The position numbers were made by a program, and so were the translations under genes. A DNA stretch of 64,000 nt from contig NZ_CP031728.1 in assembly GCF_008806975.1 (NCBI RefSeq), positions 1,364,001 through 1,428,000 of the forward strand. The letters are read 5' to 3'. Within the stretch, counting starts at the first letter, position 1. Each line of letters begins with the position of its first letter. This document shows positions 51,650-60,626 of this stretch, piece by piece. The notes under the pieces are model-generated. The model searched no databases. It had not been told where the DNA came from and was given only the letters and a program-made list of their open reading frames with translations. The DNA is from Cellvibrio sp. KY-GH-1. Its GTDB lineage: Bacteria > Pseudomonadota > Gammaproteobacteria > Pseudomonadales > Cellvibrionaceae.

Positions 51650-52066
51650 ATGTCTCACAGCCAAAACGCCCAACTTGATAGTTATCGAACGCCAGACTTG
51701 GGAGCGAATCACAATCTAAAGGGTTTTGACGTTGCAACTGCTGTAGCGCGTGGAGAATTTCACTTAAGCTTGAGCACAATGCTGGGTTGCGATTATATTT
51801 TTGTTAGTCACAAAGGTACGCATGAGTTACTACAACCCAAGCGAGCCGACAAGACCATTCGCGAACTCCTGGATTTACTGGATACCTCACCTCACCAAAG
51901 TATGGTGATCAGCGCGGATGAAACCGCGAATGGCACAACGAATTTTACTCGTTATGATTATGCGTGGGAAAACCGCCAAGTCACCAAGGTGTCTATCACG
52001 CCGGTAACTCATAACGACCAAATTGATTTTATGCAAATGATGTTTGATTGCAGCACTGCCTGCTAA
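51650..52066 (+). CDS. Hypothetical protein
   Basis: 138 residues, not recognised. It opens MSHSQNAQLDSYRTPDLGAN and has no signal peptide or membrane segment, so it is probably cytoplasmic. Residues 30-60 (ATAVARGEFHLSLSTMLGCD) and a C-terminal stretch (QIDFMQMMFDCSTAC) look folded; three Cys are present, two of them close to the C-terminus. The frame ends at a good terminator and has a plausible GGAG 12 nt upstream of the ATG. It stands alone between DAHP synthase and the binding-protein gene. Function unknown. Confidence 0.6.
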   Translation: MSHSQNAQLDSYRTPDLGANHNLKGFDVATAVARGEFHLSLSTMLGCDYIFVSHKGTHELLQPKRADKTIRELLDLLDTSPHQSMVISADETANGTTNFTRYDYAWENRQVTKVSITPVTHNDQIDFMQMMFDCSTAC

Positions 52067-52089
52067 CCTAAAAGAATAAAAGCCAAGAG

Positions 52090-52118
52090 ATGCCGCAGCG
52101 CCCACTGTGGCATTTTTA
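52090..52118 (+). terminator. Terminator after hypothetical gene
   Basis: Stem ATGCCGCAG / CTGTGGCAT with one G-T wobble and a 6-nt loop (52090-52098, 52105-52113), followed by five T. Confidence 0.82.
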
Positions 52119-52209
52119 TTTGGCAAATAGATTTTATCGGCAAACCGCGTTAATAAGATTTATGTGCTACTTTTAGCCCTATAACCATATAAACCTGGCG
52201 AGCCGTCTT

Positions 52210-53145
52210 ATGTTTTTTTTATCCATGCTGAGTTGTTCGTTTCACCGGTTTTTTATGTCCAGCGCGCTGATATTAGTTGCCGGACTAATCACTCTTCCCG
52301 GTGTTGCAGCGGAAAAGAAAACAGTCACCACCAATATGAAATCCAATGTCCAAACTGATTACATGAACGGTTTGCTAAAATTGGCGCTGTCGTATTCCAA
52401 CAAAGAATATATCTACGCTACCACCTCTGAAGTTTATTCCCGCCCTCGCGTAATGGAGTCAGTTAAATCTGGCAGTATTTCGGTAATGTGGGGCGGCACC
52501 TCAGAAGAAATGGAGCGCGATTTTATACCTATCCGCATAGATGCATACCGCGGTTTGATGAACCACCGTCTATTTTTTATCCGCCAGGGAGATCAGGCGC
52601 GCTTTGACCGAGTCAAAACATTCGACGACTTGAAAAAAATCAAATTTGGCCAGGGCCGAAGTTGGCAAGATGCTTCTATTTTGGAGGGCGCAGGTCTACA
52701 AGTAGTCAAAGCCACTAAAAAGCCAAGCCTTTACCACATGTTGGACGGAGGCCGTTTTGATGCGTTTCCACGCGGTGCTAATGAAGTCTGGACAGAACTC
52801 TCTGCCTTCCCCAATTTAAAATTGACCGTAGAGAAAAACCTGGTGCTCATTTACCCATTACCGACCTACTTTTTTGTAAGCCCTAAAGACCCCGAACTTG
52901 CTAAAGACATAGAATTTGGTCTTGAATCTGCGATTAAAGACGGCGCCTTTGATCGTTACTTTTACAACAGCCCGGAAGTAAAAGAAGCACTGGGTAAAGC
53001 GGACCTCAAACACCGCCACGCTATTCGTATTGCCAATCCTTACCTCCCCAAAGCGACGCCGCTAGATCGAAAAGAACTCTGGCTGGATTTGATGGGAGAA
53101 TCCCCCAAATCAGTGAGCGAACCCATCGCCGAAGCCGCGCAGTAA
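52210..53145 (+). CDS. Periplasmic substrate-binding-like protein
   Basis: 311 residues with an export signal; the start is uncertain, either ATG 52210 or ATG 52255 (MSSALILVAGLITLPGVAAE). The body resembles the type 2 periplasmic binding fold (SBP_bac_3-like): SGSISVMWGGTSEEMERDF, then KTFDDLKKIKFGQGRSWQDA and a second lobe ending in LAKDIEFGLESAIKDGAF. No permease or ATPase gene is near, so it may feed a sensor or act alone rather than serve an ABC importer. Ligand unknown. Confidence 0.65.
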   Translation: MFFLSMLSCSFHRFFMSSALILVAGLITLPGVAAEKKTVTTNMKSNVQTDYMNGLLKLALSYSNKEYIYATTSEVYSRPRVMESVKSGSISVMWGGTSEEMERDFIPIRIDAYRGLMNHRLFFIRQGDQARFDRVKTFDDLKKIKFGQGRSWQDASILEGAGLQVVKATKKPSLYHMLDGGRFDAFPRGANEVWTELSAFPNLKLTVEKNLVLIYPLPTYFFVSPKDPELAKDIEFGLESAIKDGAFDRYFYNSPEVKEALGKADLKHRHAIRIANPYLPKATPLDRKELWLDLMGESPKSVSEPIAEAAQ

Positions 53146-53317
53146 TATCCAGAACGCAACTTTTTCATTAAATGTGCATCTTAACTGGATACTGGACGCC
53201 AATCGCCGCCATAAACAGTGGCTTGGCGCCTGCCTTTAGTGCTGAATTCCGCTATAGTAAGCAGTGTTTCGTCCAGCATATCGTCTGGAAGCGCCTGACC
53301 TATTGAGAAATCCCCAT

Positions 53318-55429
53318 ATGCAAACTGCTGTTGTTAGACCGTTTAAGCTCACGCTGTTTAGTCTCCTACTCAGTCTGTCATCACTGAGCTTCGCCGACAA
53401 AATTGAGATACTGAAACCCAGTGACGAGCAAAGTAAAGCCGCCATTGATCTGGTTCAAAAGTTGGATAGTGAACACTACCGCGATCAAGAATTTAACGAT
53501 GCATTGTCATCCCGCTACTTTGATGAATACCTGAAATCATTGGATAGCGCGCGAAACTTTTTCTTGCAAAGCGATATTGCAGAATTTGAAAAGTTTCGCA
53601 AAAGCTTTGATGACGATTATAAAAAGGGCAAGCTCGACAATAGCTTTGCGATTTACAATCGTTTTAATGAGCGCATGATCCAACGGCTTGAAAAAGTGGT
53701 TAAAGAACTTGACGACCCCAAAACCACTTTTGACTTCGACGTAGAAGAAAGCATTCAACTGGATCGGGAAAAGGCCAGCTGGCCAACCAATCAGGTAGAA
53801 GCCGATAAACTGTGGCAGCAGTACCTCAAATCCAATTTATTAAACTCTATGTTGTCCGGAAAAAAGCTGGACGAAAGTAAAACCACGCTACGTAAACGTT
53901 ATGCCAATCAACTGCGCCGATTGAAACAGCAAACATCAGAAGAAGCATTTAGTGTGATGATGAATTCACTCACCATGCTCTATGATCCGCACACCAATTA
54001 TCTATCACCGGAAAATGCGGAAAACTTTGACATCAGCATGTCGCTGGAATTACAAGGGATTGGCGCTGTACTGCAAAGTGATGAGGATTACACCAAGGTT
54101 AGTAGCCTTGTGGTCGGTGGCCCCGCGCAAAAACAAGGTCAATTAAAACCCAATGACAAAATTATTTCTATTGCTCAGGGCGCTAATGGGGAGTTTGTTG
54201 ATGTAGTTGGCTGGAGACTGGACGAAGTAGTGAAACTAATTCGCGGTCCGAAAGGCACACTTGTACGCTTGGAGGTCATTCCGTCTGACCCAACCGCCAC
54301 CGCCAATAAAACAATTACCATCAAACGTGAAACTGTGAAACTGGAAGATCAAGCGGCCAAGAAAGCAGTATTCGAAGTCAAAGATGGCGAAAAAACCTAT
54401 AAACTTGGCGTTATTGACATTCCGACTTTCTACATGAACTTTGAGGCCTATCAAAAAGGTGACCCGAACTACAAAAGCACTACGCGCGATGTACTCAACC
54501 TGCTTAACGACTTAAACAAAGAAAAAGTGGATGGTGTAATTATCGATTTGCGCGATAACGGCGGCGGTTCCTTACCAGAAGCAGCCATGCTGACAGACTT
54601 GTTTGTAGATCCAGGTCCTGTGGTGCAAATTCGTCAAAGTGACGACACTATTTCGCGCAATTACCGCGCCTATCAGCCAGCGGCATATCGCGCTCCAATT
54701 GCTGTTTTGATTAATCGTTTAAGCGCTTCTGCATCAGAAATTTTTGCTGGCGCCATCCAAGATTACGGCCGCGGAATCGTCATTGGATCAACCACTTTCG
54801 GCAAAGGCTCTGTACAAAATCTGGTAGATTTAAAACATGGCCGCCTGAAAATCACCGAAGCCAAGTTCTACCGCATTTCCGGCGATAGCACTCAGCACCG
54901 CGGTGTAATTCCAGATGTGCAGCTACCCAGTTTACTAGACCCAAGTGAAATTGGTGAAAGCAGCTACGACAATGCGTTGCCATGGGATCGTATTCACCCT
55001 GCTCCACATCAGAATTATTACAGTATCAACAAGTTTTTGCCAAAAATTGAAACCGAACATCAGGAACGCATGGCGAAGGACCCGGAATTCATTTTTCTGA
55101 ACAAGCAAAGCGAAATGTTTAAAGAAGCTGCAGACAAAAAAGTGGTTTCGTTACGTTTGGCAACCCGTCAGGCAGAGCAAAAAACGATGGAAAAGCGCAC
55201 GCTGGATAACGAAAATCAGCGCCGCGTTGCCAAAGGAGAAAAGCCTTATGCAGATTACGCTGCGCTCAAGGCTGCCAATGGTGGCGATGAAGACGAGGAT
55301 GCTCCACCCAAAGAAGCGGACAAAGAAATTAAACCAAAGGAAGATCCTTACCTGATGGAGGCAGGCCACATACTGGCAGATTTTATCGACCAAATTAAGC
55401 AGCCTGACTCCAAAGTGGCGAAACAGTAA
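53318..55429 (+). CDS. prc: Carboxy-terminal (tail-specific) processing protease
   Basis: Periplasmic S41 protease that cuts proteins at non-polar C-termini. 703 residues from ATG 53318 (MQTAVVRPFKLTLFS), which gives a clean signal peptide ending SLSFA; the longer frame from 53264 does not. PDZ domain at about 220-320 (GIGAVLQSDEDYTKVSSLV), then the S41 core with IIDLRDNGGGSLPEA. The Ser-Lys dyad is Ser473 (SASASEIF) and Lys496 (TFGKGSVQ). The acidic/lysine-rich C-terminal region (GGDEDEDAPPKEADKEIK) is a flexible tail. Single gene, followed by a terminator. Confidence 0.95.
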   Translation: MQTAVVRPFKLTLFSLLLSLSSLSFADKIEILKPSDEQSKAAIDLVQKLDSEHYRDQEFNDALSSRYFDEYLKSLDSARNFFLQSDIAEFEKFRKSFDDDYKKGKLDNSFAIYNRFNERMIQRLEKVVKELDDPKTTFDFDVEESIQLDREKASWPTNQVEADKLWQQYLKSNLLNSMLSGKKLDESKTTLRKRYANQLRRLKQQTSEEAFSVMMNSLTMLYDPHTNYLSPENAENFDISMSLELQGIGAVLQSDEDYTKVSSLVVGGPAQKQGQLKPNDKIISIAQGANGEFVDVVGWRLDEVVKLIRGPKGTLVRLEVIPSDPTATANKTITIKRETVKLEDQAAKKAVFEVKDGEKTYKLGVIDIPTFYMNFEAYQKGDPNYKSTTRDVLNLLNDLNKEKVDGVIIDLRDNGGGSLPEAAMLTDLFVDPGPVVQIRQSDDTISRNYRAYQPAAYRAPIAVLINRLSASASEIFAGAIQDYGRGIVIGSTTFGKGSVQNLVDLKHGRLKITEAKFYRISGDSTQHRGVIPDVQLPSLLDPSEIGESSYDNALPWDRIHPAPHQNYYSINKFLPKIETEHQERMAKDPEFIFLNKQSEMFKEAADKKVVSLRLATRQAEQKTMEKRTLDNENQRRVAKGEKPYADYAALKAANGGDEDEDAPPKEADKEIKPKEDPYLMEAGHILADFIDQIKQPDSKVAKQ

Positions 55430-55451
55430 CATCTCTATATTGCTTTAACCA

Positions 55452-55485
55452 AAACACCCGAGCAGCAATGTTCGGGTGTTTTTTT
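55452..55485 (+). terminator. Terminator after prc
   Basis: Stem AACACCCGA / TCGGGTGTT with a 10-nt loop, followed by a run of T (55479-55485). Confidence 0.88.
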
Positions 55486-55504
55486 ACCAGAAGAAGGCCC
55501 AACC

Positions 55505-56317
55505 ATGATTGCAGTTTCGTTTAACGTAAATAGTGTTCGCACTCGCATGCATCAACTGGAAGAAGTTGTCGAAAAACATCGCCCGGATTTTATTGGCCTG
55601 CAAGAAACTAAAGTGAACGACCCTGACTTCCCCTTGGAAACGATTAAAGCACTCGGTTACGAAGTTGAATATTTCGGCCAGAAAACTCACTATGGCGTTG
55701 CGCTTTTATCACGTTATCCGTTTAAAAAAGTCATTAAAGGTTTTCCCGGCGATGCTGAAGATGCACAGCGTCGTTTTATCGGTGGTGTTTTCGATACTCC
55801 ACTAGGGGAAATCACAGTATTAAATGGATATTTCCCTCAAGGTGAAAGCCGAGATCACGCGGTAAAGTTTCCTGCAAAGCGCAAATTCTACGCAGACCTG
55901 AACAGCTATTTAAGAGGCGAGCACACACCTGACAAGCAAATTATTGTGATGGGCGATATGAATATTTCCCACCAGGATATCGACATTGGTATCGGTGACG
56001 AAAACCGCAAGCGTTGGCTACGGACTGGTAAATGCAGCTTTTTACCGGAAGAACGCGAGTGGCTAAATGATCTATTGTCTTGGGGCCTAAAAGACAGCTT
56101 CCGCGAAAAAAATCCGACCGTCAGTGATTTGTTTAGTTGGTTTGACTATCGCAGCGGCGGCTTTGAAGATACACCTAAACGCGGCCTGCGTATTGATTTG
56201 ATTTTAATGACGCAAAGCCTACTGGATAAATGTGCGGATACCGGTATCGATTACGAGATTCGCGGTATGGAGAAACCTTCAGATCACTGCCCCATTTGGG
56301 TTGACCTTAAAGCTTAA
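55505..56317 (+). CDS. xthA: Exodeoxyribonuclease III
   Basis: AP endonuclease and 3'-5' exonuclease for base-excision repair. 270 residues. Metal-binding Glu34 is in GLQETKV; catalytic Asp is in [15 protein letters not shown] near residue 154; the final [10 protein letters not shown] holds the general His. The start ATG follows AAGAAGG by 8 nt. The gene lies 20 nt beyond the prc terminator and is closed by its own terminator. Confidence 0.95.
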   Translation: MIAVSFNVNSVRTRMHQLEEVVEKHRPDFIGLQETKVNDPDFPLETIKALGYEVEYFGQKTHYGVALLSRYPFKKVIKGFPGDAEDAQRRFIGGVFDTPLGEITVLNGYFPQGESRDHAVKFPAKRKFYADLNSYLRGEHTPDKQIIVMGDMNISHQDIDIGIGDENRKRWLRTGKCSFLPEEREWLNDLLSWGLKDSFREKNPTVSDLFSWFDYRSGGFEDTPKRGLRIDLILMTQSLLDKCADTGIDYEIRGMEKPSDHCPIWVDLKA

Positions 56318-56334
56318 GTGAAAAACAACTCAAA

Positions 56335-56362
56335 AAAATCGGCCGTCGGGCCGATTTTTTTT
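56335..56362. terminator. Bidirectional terminator between xthA and LysR gene
   Basis: Stem ATCGGCC / GGCCGAT with a 4-nt loop (56338-56344, 56349-56355), flanked by seven A on one side and eight T on the other. It serves the convergent xthA (plus) and LysR (minus) genes. Confidence 0.9.
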
Positions 56363-56371
56363 GCTTGCCGG

Positions 56372-57310
56372 TTATATCGAATAACCACACATCTTTGGTA
56401 AGTTTTCTTTCAACACCTCCGCCAAACGCCGCGTTGCTGGCCCGGAAAACTCATTATCGGCAAAGGTGAGATAAGTCGGCACCTCACGTACAGCTCCCAC
56501 TTCGACGGGTAGATATTTCAGACGCCCAGCCAAAATATCTTCATGTGTGTACGCATCGGGTAACCAGGCATATCCGAGCCCCATACGAATCGCATCCAAC
56601 GACGTCTTGATATGGCTGACGGTCCAACGCTGATCCGCCTCCTGCCAACCTTCTGTCCGACGGCGATACTGCCCTGAATCGCGCACAATGATCTGACGAT
56701 GCTGACGCATGTCCTCGTAGTTAATTGCACGCCCCAATTGTTGTAACGGATGATCAGGACTGGATACGCCATGCATAGTCACGGTTACCAACTTTTCGCC
56801 CATAAAGCCGGTCGGAACACGACCCCCGATTGCCAAGTCAACATGGCGTTGCAGTAACGCATCCTCAGTGCCGCTCAACACAGACTCAAAAATCTCAACC
56901 CGGGTGTCCGGAAAGTCCTTGGCAAATATCTCCAGGCATTGCAGAACGCGAATGGGGGGAATAATCAAATCAGCCGCGATTTTTATCAGAGGCTCCACTT
57001 TAATCGACAAACAGCCCGCAGACTTTTCCAGTCGCTCCGCTTGCTCCAGCAATTGGCGTGCGCGGCGATACAGCAACTCACCGGCAGGCGAAGGAACCGC
57101 TTTGCGCCCCTGTAACTGGAACACTTTTACGCCCAGCGCGGACTCCAATTGCGAAATCGAGTAGGAAACTGCTGACTGGCTTTTGTTGAGCAGCTCAGCA
57201 GCCTTGGCATAGCCGCCAGCATCGATCACTGCCAGCAATGCGCGCCACTGCTCTAGAGTCACCTTGTTTTCGCTGATGGCGGTAACCACCACAGGACCAG
57301 AATCTGGCAT
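56372..57310 (-). CDS. LysR-family regulator divergent from azoR
   Basis: About 312 residues. The winged helix-turn-helix is at residues 15-75 (VTLEQWRALLAVIDAGGYAK and LLNKSQSAVSYSISQLE), then an effector domain. I prefer ATG 57310 (MPDSGPVVV), which has GAGGGTGG just upstream; ATG 57322 is in frame and possible. It lies divergent to azoR and pirin, a common regulator-target layout for quinone or electrophile responses. Ligand unknown. Confidence 0.83.
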   Translation of the reverse strand: MPDSGPVVVTAISENKVTLEQWRALLAVIDAGGYAKAAELLNKSQSAVSYSISQLESALGVKVFQLQGRKAVPSPAGELLYRRARQLLEQAERLEKSAGCLSIKVEPLIKIAADLIIPPIRVLQCLEIFAKDFPDTRVEIFESVLSGTEDALLQRHVDLAIGGRVPTGFMGEKLVTVTMHGVSSPDHPLQQLGRAINYEDMRQHRQIIVRDSGQYRRRTEGWQEADQRWTVSHIKTSLDAIRMGLGYAWLPDAYTHEDILAGRLKYLPVEVGAVREVPTYLTFADNEFSGPATRRLAEVLKENLPKMCGYSI

Positions 57311-57328
57311 ATCCACCCTCATTATTGG

Positions 57329-57375
57329 TGATCAATTCAATTATTAGATCATATACCGCTAAATATCCGTATTTA
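57329..57375. promoter_or_regulatory. Candidate operators in the LysR / azoR gap
   Basis: Two inverted repeats in the 120-nt divergent gap: TGATC (57329-57333) with GATCA (57347-57351), 13 nt between, and the palindrome TAAATA-TCCG-TATTTA (57360-57375). Spacing does not match the strict T-N11-A form. They are the natural places for the LysR protein to bind and control azoR-pirin and itself. Confidence 0.45.
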
Positions 57376-57442
57376 TCATTCATTCGTCAAATCATTTAAT
57401 GAGCACATGGCAATCACGCCACCTAACCAAGAGGATTTGATC

Positions 57443-58042
57443 ATGGCTAAGCTTTTACAAATCAATAGCAGTCTGTTCGGCGAAAACGGTAACTCCACTA
57501 CGCTGGCCAACGAGTTTGTGCAACGTTGGAAAGCCGTAAACCCAACCGGCGAAGTCACCGTCCGCGACTTCGCTAAGGAAGAAGTTCCTCATTTGGATGC
57601 GGCACGTGTGCAAGCATTATTCAGCCCGGCCGAAGGACGTACCGCCGAGCAACAAGCAGTCCTGGATTACTCGGATAATATCATCGCGGAAATTCAAGCG
57701 GCGGACGCGATAGTGATTGGTGTTCCTCTGTATAACTTTGGTGTACCTTCCACACTCAAAGCCTACTTCGATCATATAGCGCGTGCTGGCGTCACATTTA
57801 AATACACCGAAACTGGCCCGGTAGGTTTGTTAAACGATAAACCGGTATATGTAATTGCAACTCGCGGTGGTGTGCACAAGGGGCAACCTAGCGATACCCA
57901 AAGCCAATTCCTGAAAAACTTTTTAGGTTTCGTGGGTTTGAAAGATGTACACATTATTTACGCTGAAGGTTTGAATATGGGCCAAAAAGATCAGGCTTTT
58001 GCCGCAGCAAAAACTGAAATTGCTCAGGAAGTTGCGGCTTAA
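57443..58042 (+). CDS. azoR: FMN-dependent NADH-azoreductase / quinone reductase
   Basis: Flavodoxin-fold enzyme that reduces quinones and azo compounds by two electrons. 199 residues from ATG 57443 (MAKLLQINSSLFG), with GAGGA 7 nt upstream. FMN-binding segments: SSLFGENGNSTTLA at residues 9-22 and VPLYNFGVPSTLKAYFDHIA near 95, with ATRGGVHKG near 140. Followed 72 nt later by a pirin gene; the pair is expected to respond to electrophiles or quinones under the divergent LysR protein. Confidence 0.92.
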   Translation: MAKLLQINSSLFGENGNSTTLANEFVQRWKAVNPTGEVTVRDFAKEEVPHLDAARVQALFSPAEGRTAEQQAVLDYSDNIIAEIQAADAIVIGVPLYNFGVPSTLKAYFDHIARAGVTFKYTETGPVGLLNDKPVYVIATRGGVHKGQPSDTQSQFLKNFLGFVGLKDVHIIYAEGLNMGQKDQAFAAAKTEIAQEVAA

Positions 58043-58114
58043 GCAGCCGCAACTTCCAAGAGTGAACCTGGACGAGACGCAAACAAACGACGCAACAATT
58101 TTCGGAGAAAAATT

Positions 58115-58966
58115 ATGCAACGCCAGCTACAGCAAATCGTACAAGGCCGCGAGACCAGCGACGGTGCTGGTGTTCGCATCAAACGTACCCTGGGTCAAAA
58201 TCCTTATTCACGTTTTGATCCATTTTTAATGCTCGATGAGTTCGGCAGCAGTAGCGCCGATGATTACATCGCCGGTTTTCCTGCTCACCCCCATCGCGGT
58301 TTTGAAACTGTGACCTATATGTTGCAAGGTCATATGTTGCATGAAGATCATATGGGCAACAAAGGTCACTTGCGTGATGGCGATGTGCAATGGATGACTG
58401 CAGGGCGCGGAATCATTCACTCGGAAATGCCACAACAGGAACATGGATTAATGCGTGGATTTCAATTGTGGCTAAATTTGCCCGCCGCCGAAAAAATGAA
58501 ACCAGCACACTACCGAGATATCCCATCAGCAGAAATTCCGGTAGCCGATTTACCTAATGGTGGCTGTATCAAAGTAATTGCGAATACGGCATTTGTGGGT
58601 GGAAAAGTTGTTAGCGGCCCCATACAGGGTCTCACTACTGAGGCCATTTATTGGGATGTACATTTACCCGCGGGCAATGAGTTCCACCATGCCCTACCGG
58701 AAGATCACAATACATTTCTATATGTGTATGAAGGTGAAATCGCGATAGGTGAAGACAAGCGCAAACTCACCAAAGGTAATACCGGTTTACTCAGTAAAGG
58801 CGATCAATTAAGTGTGCAGGCATTAGACACTGAAGCACGTTTTTTAGTGATCTCGGGCAAACCCATCAAAGAACCAATTGTGCAATACGGGCCTTTTGTG
58901 ATGAACAGCACCGAAGAAATTGAACAAGCCATTCAGGATTATCGTGATGGTACTTTAGCCGAGTAA
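58115..58966 (+). CDS. Pirin family protein
   Basis: Bicupin protein, 283 residues. Metal-binding motif FPAHPHRGFETVTYM near residue 53, then MLHEDHMGNKG and GRGIIHSEMP with further His/Glu ligands; the second cupin contains DVHLPAGNEFHHALPEDHN. Bacterial pirins such as YhhW have quercetin 2,3-dioxygenase activity; the true substrate here is unknown. GGAG lies 7 nt before the ATG. It shares an operon with azoR and ends at a terminator supplied by a repeat element. Confidence 0.9.
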   Translation: MQRQLQQIVQGRETSDGAGVRIKRTLGQNPYSRFDPFLMLDEFGSSSADDYIAGFPAHPHRGFETVTYMLQGHMLHEDHMGNKGHLRDGDVQWMTAGRGIIHSEMPQQEHGLMRGFQLWLNLPAAEKMKPAHYRDIPSAEIPVADLPNGGCIKVIANTAFVGGKVVSGPIQGLTTEAIYWDVHLPAGNEFHHALPEDHNTFLYVYEGEIAIGEDKRKLTKGNTGLLSKGDQLSVQALDTEARFLVISGKPIKEPIVQYGPFVMNSTEEIEQAIQDYRDGTLAE

Positions 58967-58971
58967 GATGT

Positions 58972-59067
58972 CGTAGGGGCGCCATTGATTGCGCCCTTTT
59001 TGTTTTATGTTTAACTATTTAAATATTTTTGGACTGATGGTTGGACGCAATAAATTGCGCCCCTACG
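58972..59067. repeat. 96-bp palindromic element with 25-bp inverted ends
   Basis: The first 11 bp, CGTAGGGGCGC, recur exactly inverted at 59057-59067. Extending inward gives ends of 25 bp matching at 22 positions (differences at positions 12, 16 and 23). The middle is AT-rich and non-coding. The left end also forms the pirin terminator; the right end reaches 5 bp into the kinase gene and supplies its stop. It looks like a REP- or MITE-type intergenic repeat. Confidence 0.7.
58977..59003 (+). terminator. Terminator after pirin gene
   Basis: Stem GGGCGC / GCGCCC (58977-58982, 58991-58996), 8-nt loop, followed by TTTTTGTTTT. It lies within the left end of the 96-bp palindromic element. Confidence 0.75.
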
Positions 59068-60565
59068 GGGTTAGCCATTTTTGCATGGCATTTTGCCAAG
59101 CATGAAAACGATTATTTAAATCGGCATTTTCTTGCGGACAAAAAACCTCTGATTGAAAGTGCGGCTGCCAATCGGGTGATAAGCCCGTCGCCATACAGGC
59201 CGCACCTTGCAAGGTAGCATCAGCATTATCACTGCGACAAACCTCTAACTCGCTGATATCCGAGAGCTTCTGGCAGATTGCATTGGACTTACTAAACCCG
59301 CCGCTGATACGGATAGAACTAATCTCGCCCGACGTTTTCATTAACTTGATATTCACTGCGATCTGAAAAATGACCGATTCAATCCAGGCAAGGATTTTTT
59401 CTTGCGCCGACAAACCCTCTGCAAACCGCGAGAGCAGATCCGTTCGCCAATAGGGCGCGCTTAATCCACCTATCGCATTTAAAAAATACACTTCGCGTTG
59501 GGGATTTAGCTGAAGTGCAGCCTCCATCTGCACAGGCGTAATTTCCAGATTTGTTTGCTCCTGAATAAAAGTCATCGCAGAAGCGGCACCATTTACAGTT
59601 GCTTCCCATGCATACCAAGGCTTATCCGCCAACTCATTTAAGTAACACGGCGATGATGCATTAATATTTTCAGCTTCACCGTAAGTGTGTTGCGGAATCC
59701 ATAGCGGGCTAACCAATAAGCCATCTGGTGCATGCAAAATATTACTGATGCGTTGAATAAATGCACCTGTACCCATATTCACATAACAAGTTGAAACATC
59801 CGGCAGTCCCACCGCAAATAGTGAAGCGCCTTGATCGCGTGCGCTGGCGAAAAACGGAATTACATGGTGACCCATTTTCAGATTACCAAAATGACTGTTG
59901 TGAAATCGGCACTCAGGCAAAACGGATTTTGGAATTTGAAACAATTCAAGCAAACGCTCATCCCACTCGTTGCGATGTAAATTCCACAATAAGGTCCGCT
60001 GTGCATGGCCGGGATCGACATGATTCTTCTGATCGAGTAAATGCCAGAAAATAAAACTGACTATAGGTCCTATCGCCAGCGACTGTTGATCCAGCGCTTG
60101 TTTAACGCGGTCGCAATTATCCAGACACCAACGAATTTTGCTGGCGCCATAATGCGGCGACATGCGCAAGCCAGTAGTACTTTGCGCTTGCTGGTGTGTT
60201 AGGGGGATTTGTTTCAGGTAGGGTTCGCCGCGAATATCCTGCCAGCTTAATACCGGTGTGAGTGGGTCACCGGTTTTTGAATTCCAACATAAAAGTGATG
60301 AGCCCTGCCCTGCAAAACTGGCCGCGTTGATATTGCAGACTCTTTCACCCAGGTGATCGAGAACCTTATCCAGGCATTGGCGAATGCCCAACAAAACTTC
60401 ATTGCCGTCTTGTTCGATATAAGGATAGGGAGAATTTTCAGGCTGGTAATGGCTGGTCGCACAAGGCGCTGAGAATTGGCAAATTAATTCACCGGATTTG
60501 GAGTACACCCCCACACGGGAGCTTTGTCCACCCTGGTCTATAGCGAGGTAGAGATTTTCTTTCAT
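59063..60565 (-). CDS. FGGY-family carbohydrate kinase
   Basis: 500 residues. The N-terminal ATPase fold opens LYLAIDQGGQSSRVGVYSKS; the second half contains YVNMGTGAFIQR and the phosphate-binding ISGGFSKSNAICQKLSD. The sugar is unknown; the family includes xylulose, ribulose, glycerol and other kinases, and the N-terminal GGQSS differs from the usual GTxS. No transporter or isomerase is adjacent. The stop codon TAG lies inside the inverted end of the 96-bp element, and another repeat sits upstream, so the gene is bracketed by repeats. Confidence 0.82.
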   Translation of the reverse strand: MKENLYLAIDQGGQSSRVGVYSKSGELICQFSAPCATSHYQPENSPYPYIEQDGNEVLLGIRQCLDKVLDHLGERVCNINAASFAGQGSSLLCWNSKTGDPLTPVLSWQDIRGEPYLKQIPLTHQQAQSTTGLRMSPHYGASKIRWCLDNCDRVKQALDQQSLAIGPIVSFIFWHLLDQKNHVDPGHAQRTLLWNLHRNEWDERLLELFQIPKSVLPECRFHNSHFGNLKMGHHVIPFFASARDQGASLFAVGLPDVSTCYVNMGTGAFIQRISNILHAPDGLLVSPLWIPQHTYGEAENINASSPCYLNELADKPWYAWEATVNGAASAMTFIQEQTNLEITPVQMEAALQLNPQREVYFLNAIGGLSAPYWRTDLLSRFAEGLSAQEKILAWIESVIFQIAVNIKLMKTSGEISSIRISGGFSKSNAICQKLSDISELEVCRSDNADATLQGAACMATGLSPDWQPHFQSEVFCPQENADLNNRFHAWQNAMQKWLTP

Positions 60566-60626
60566 GGCACTTGCTCGTAAAACGATAAAGCAAGTTTAGT
60601 AACTAAATGCGGGAGAGGTAAGGTGA

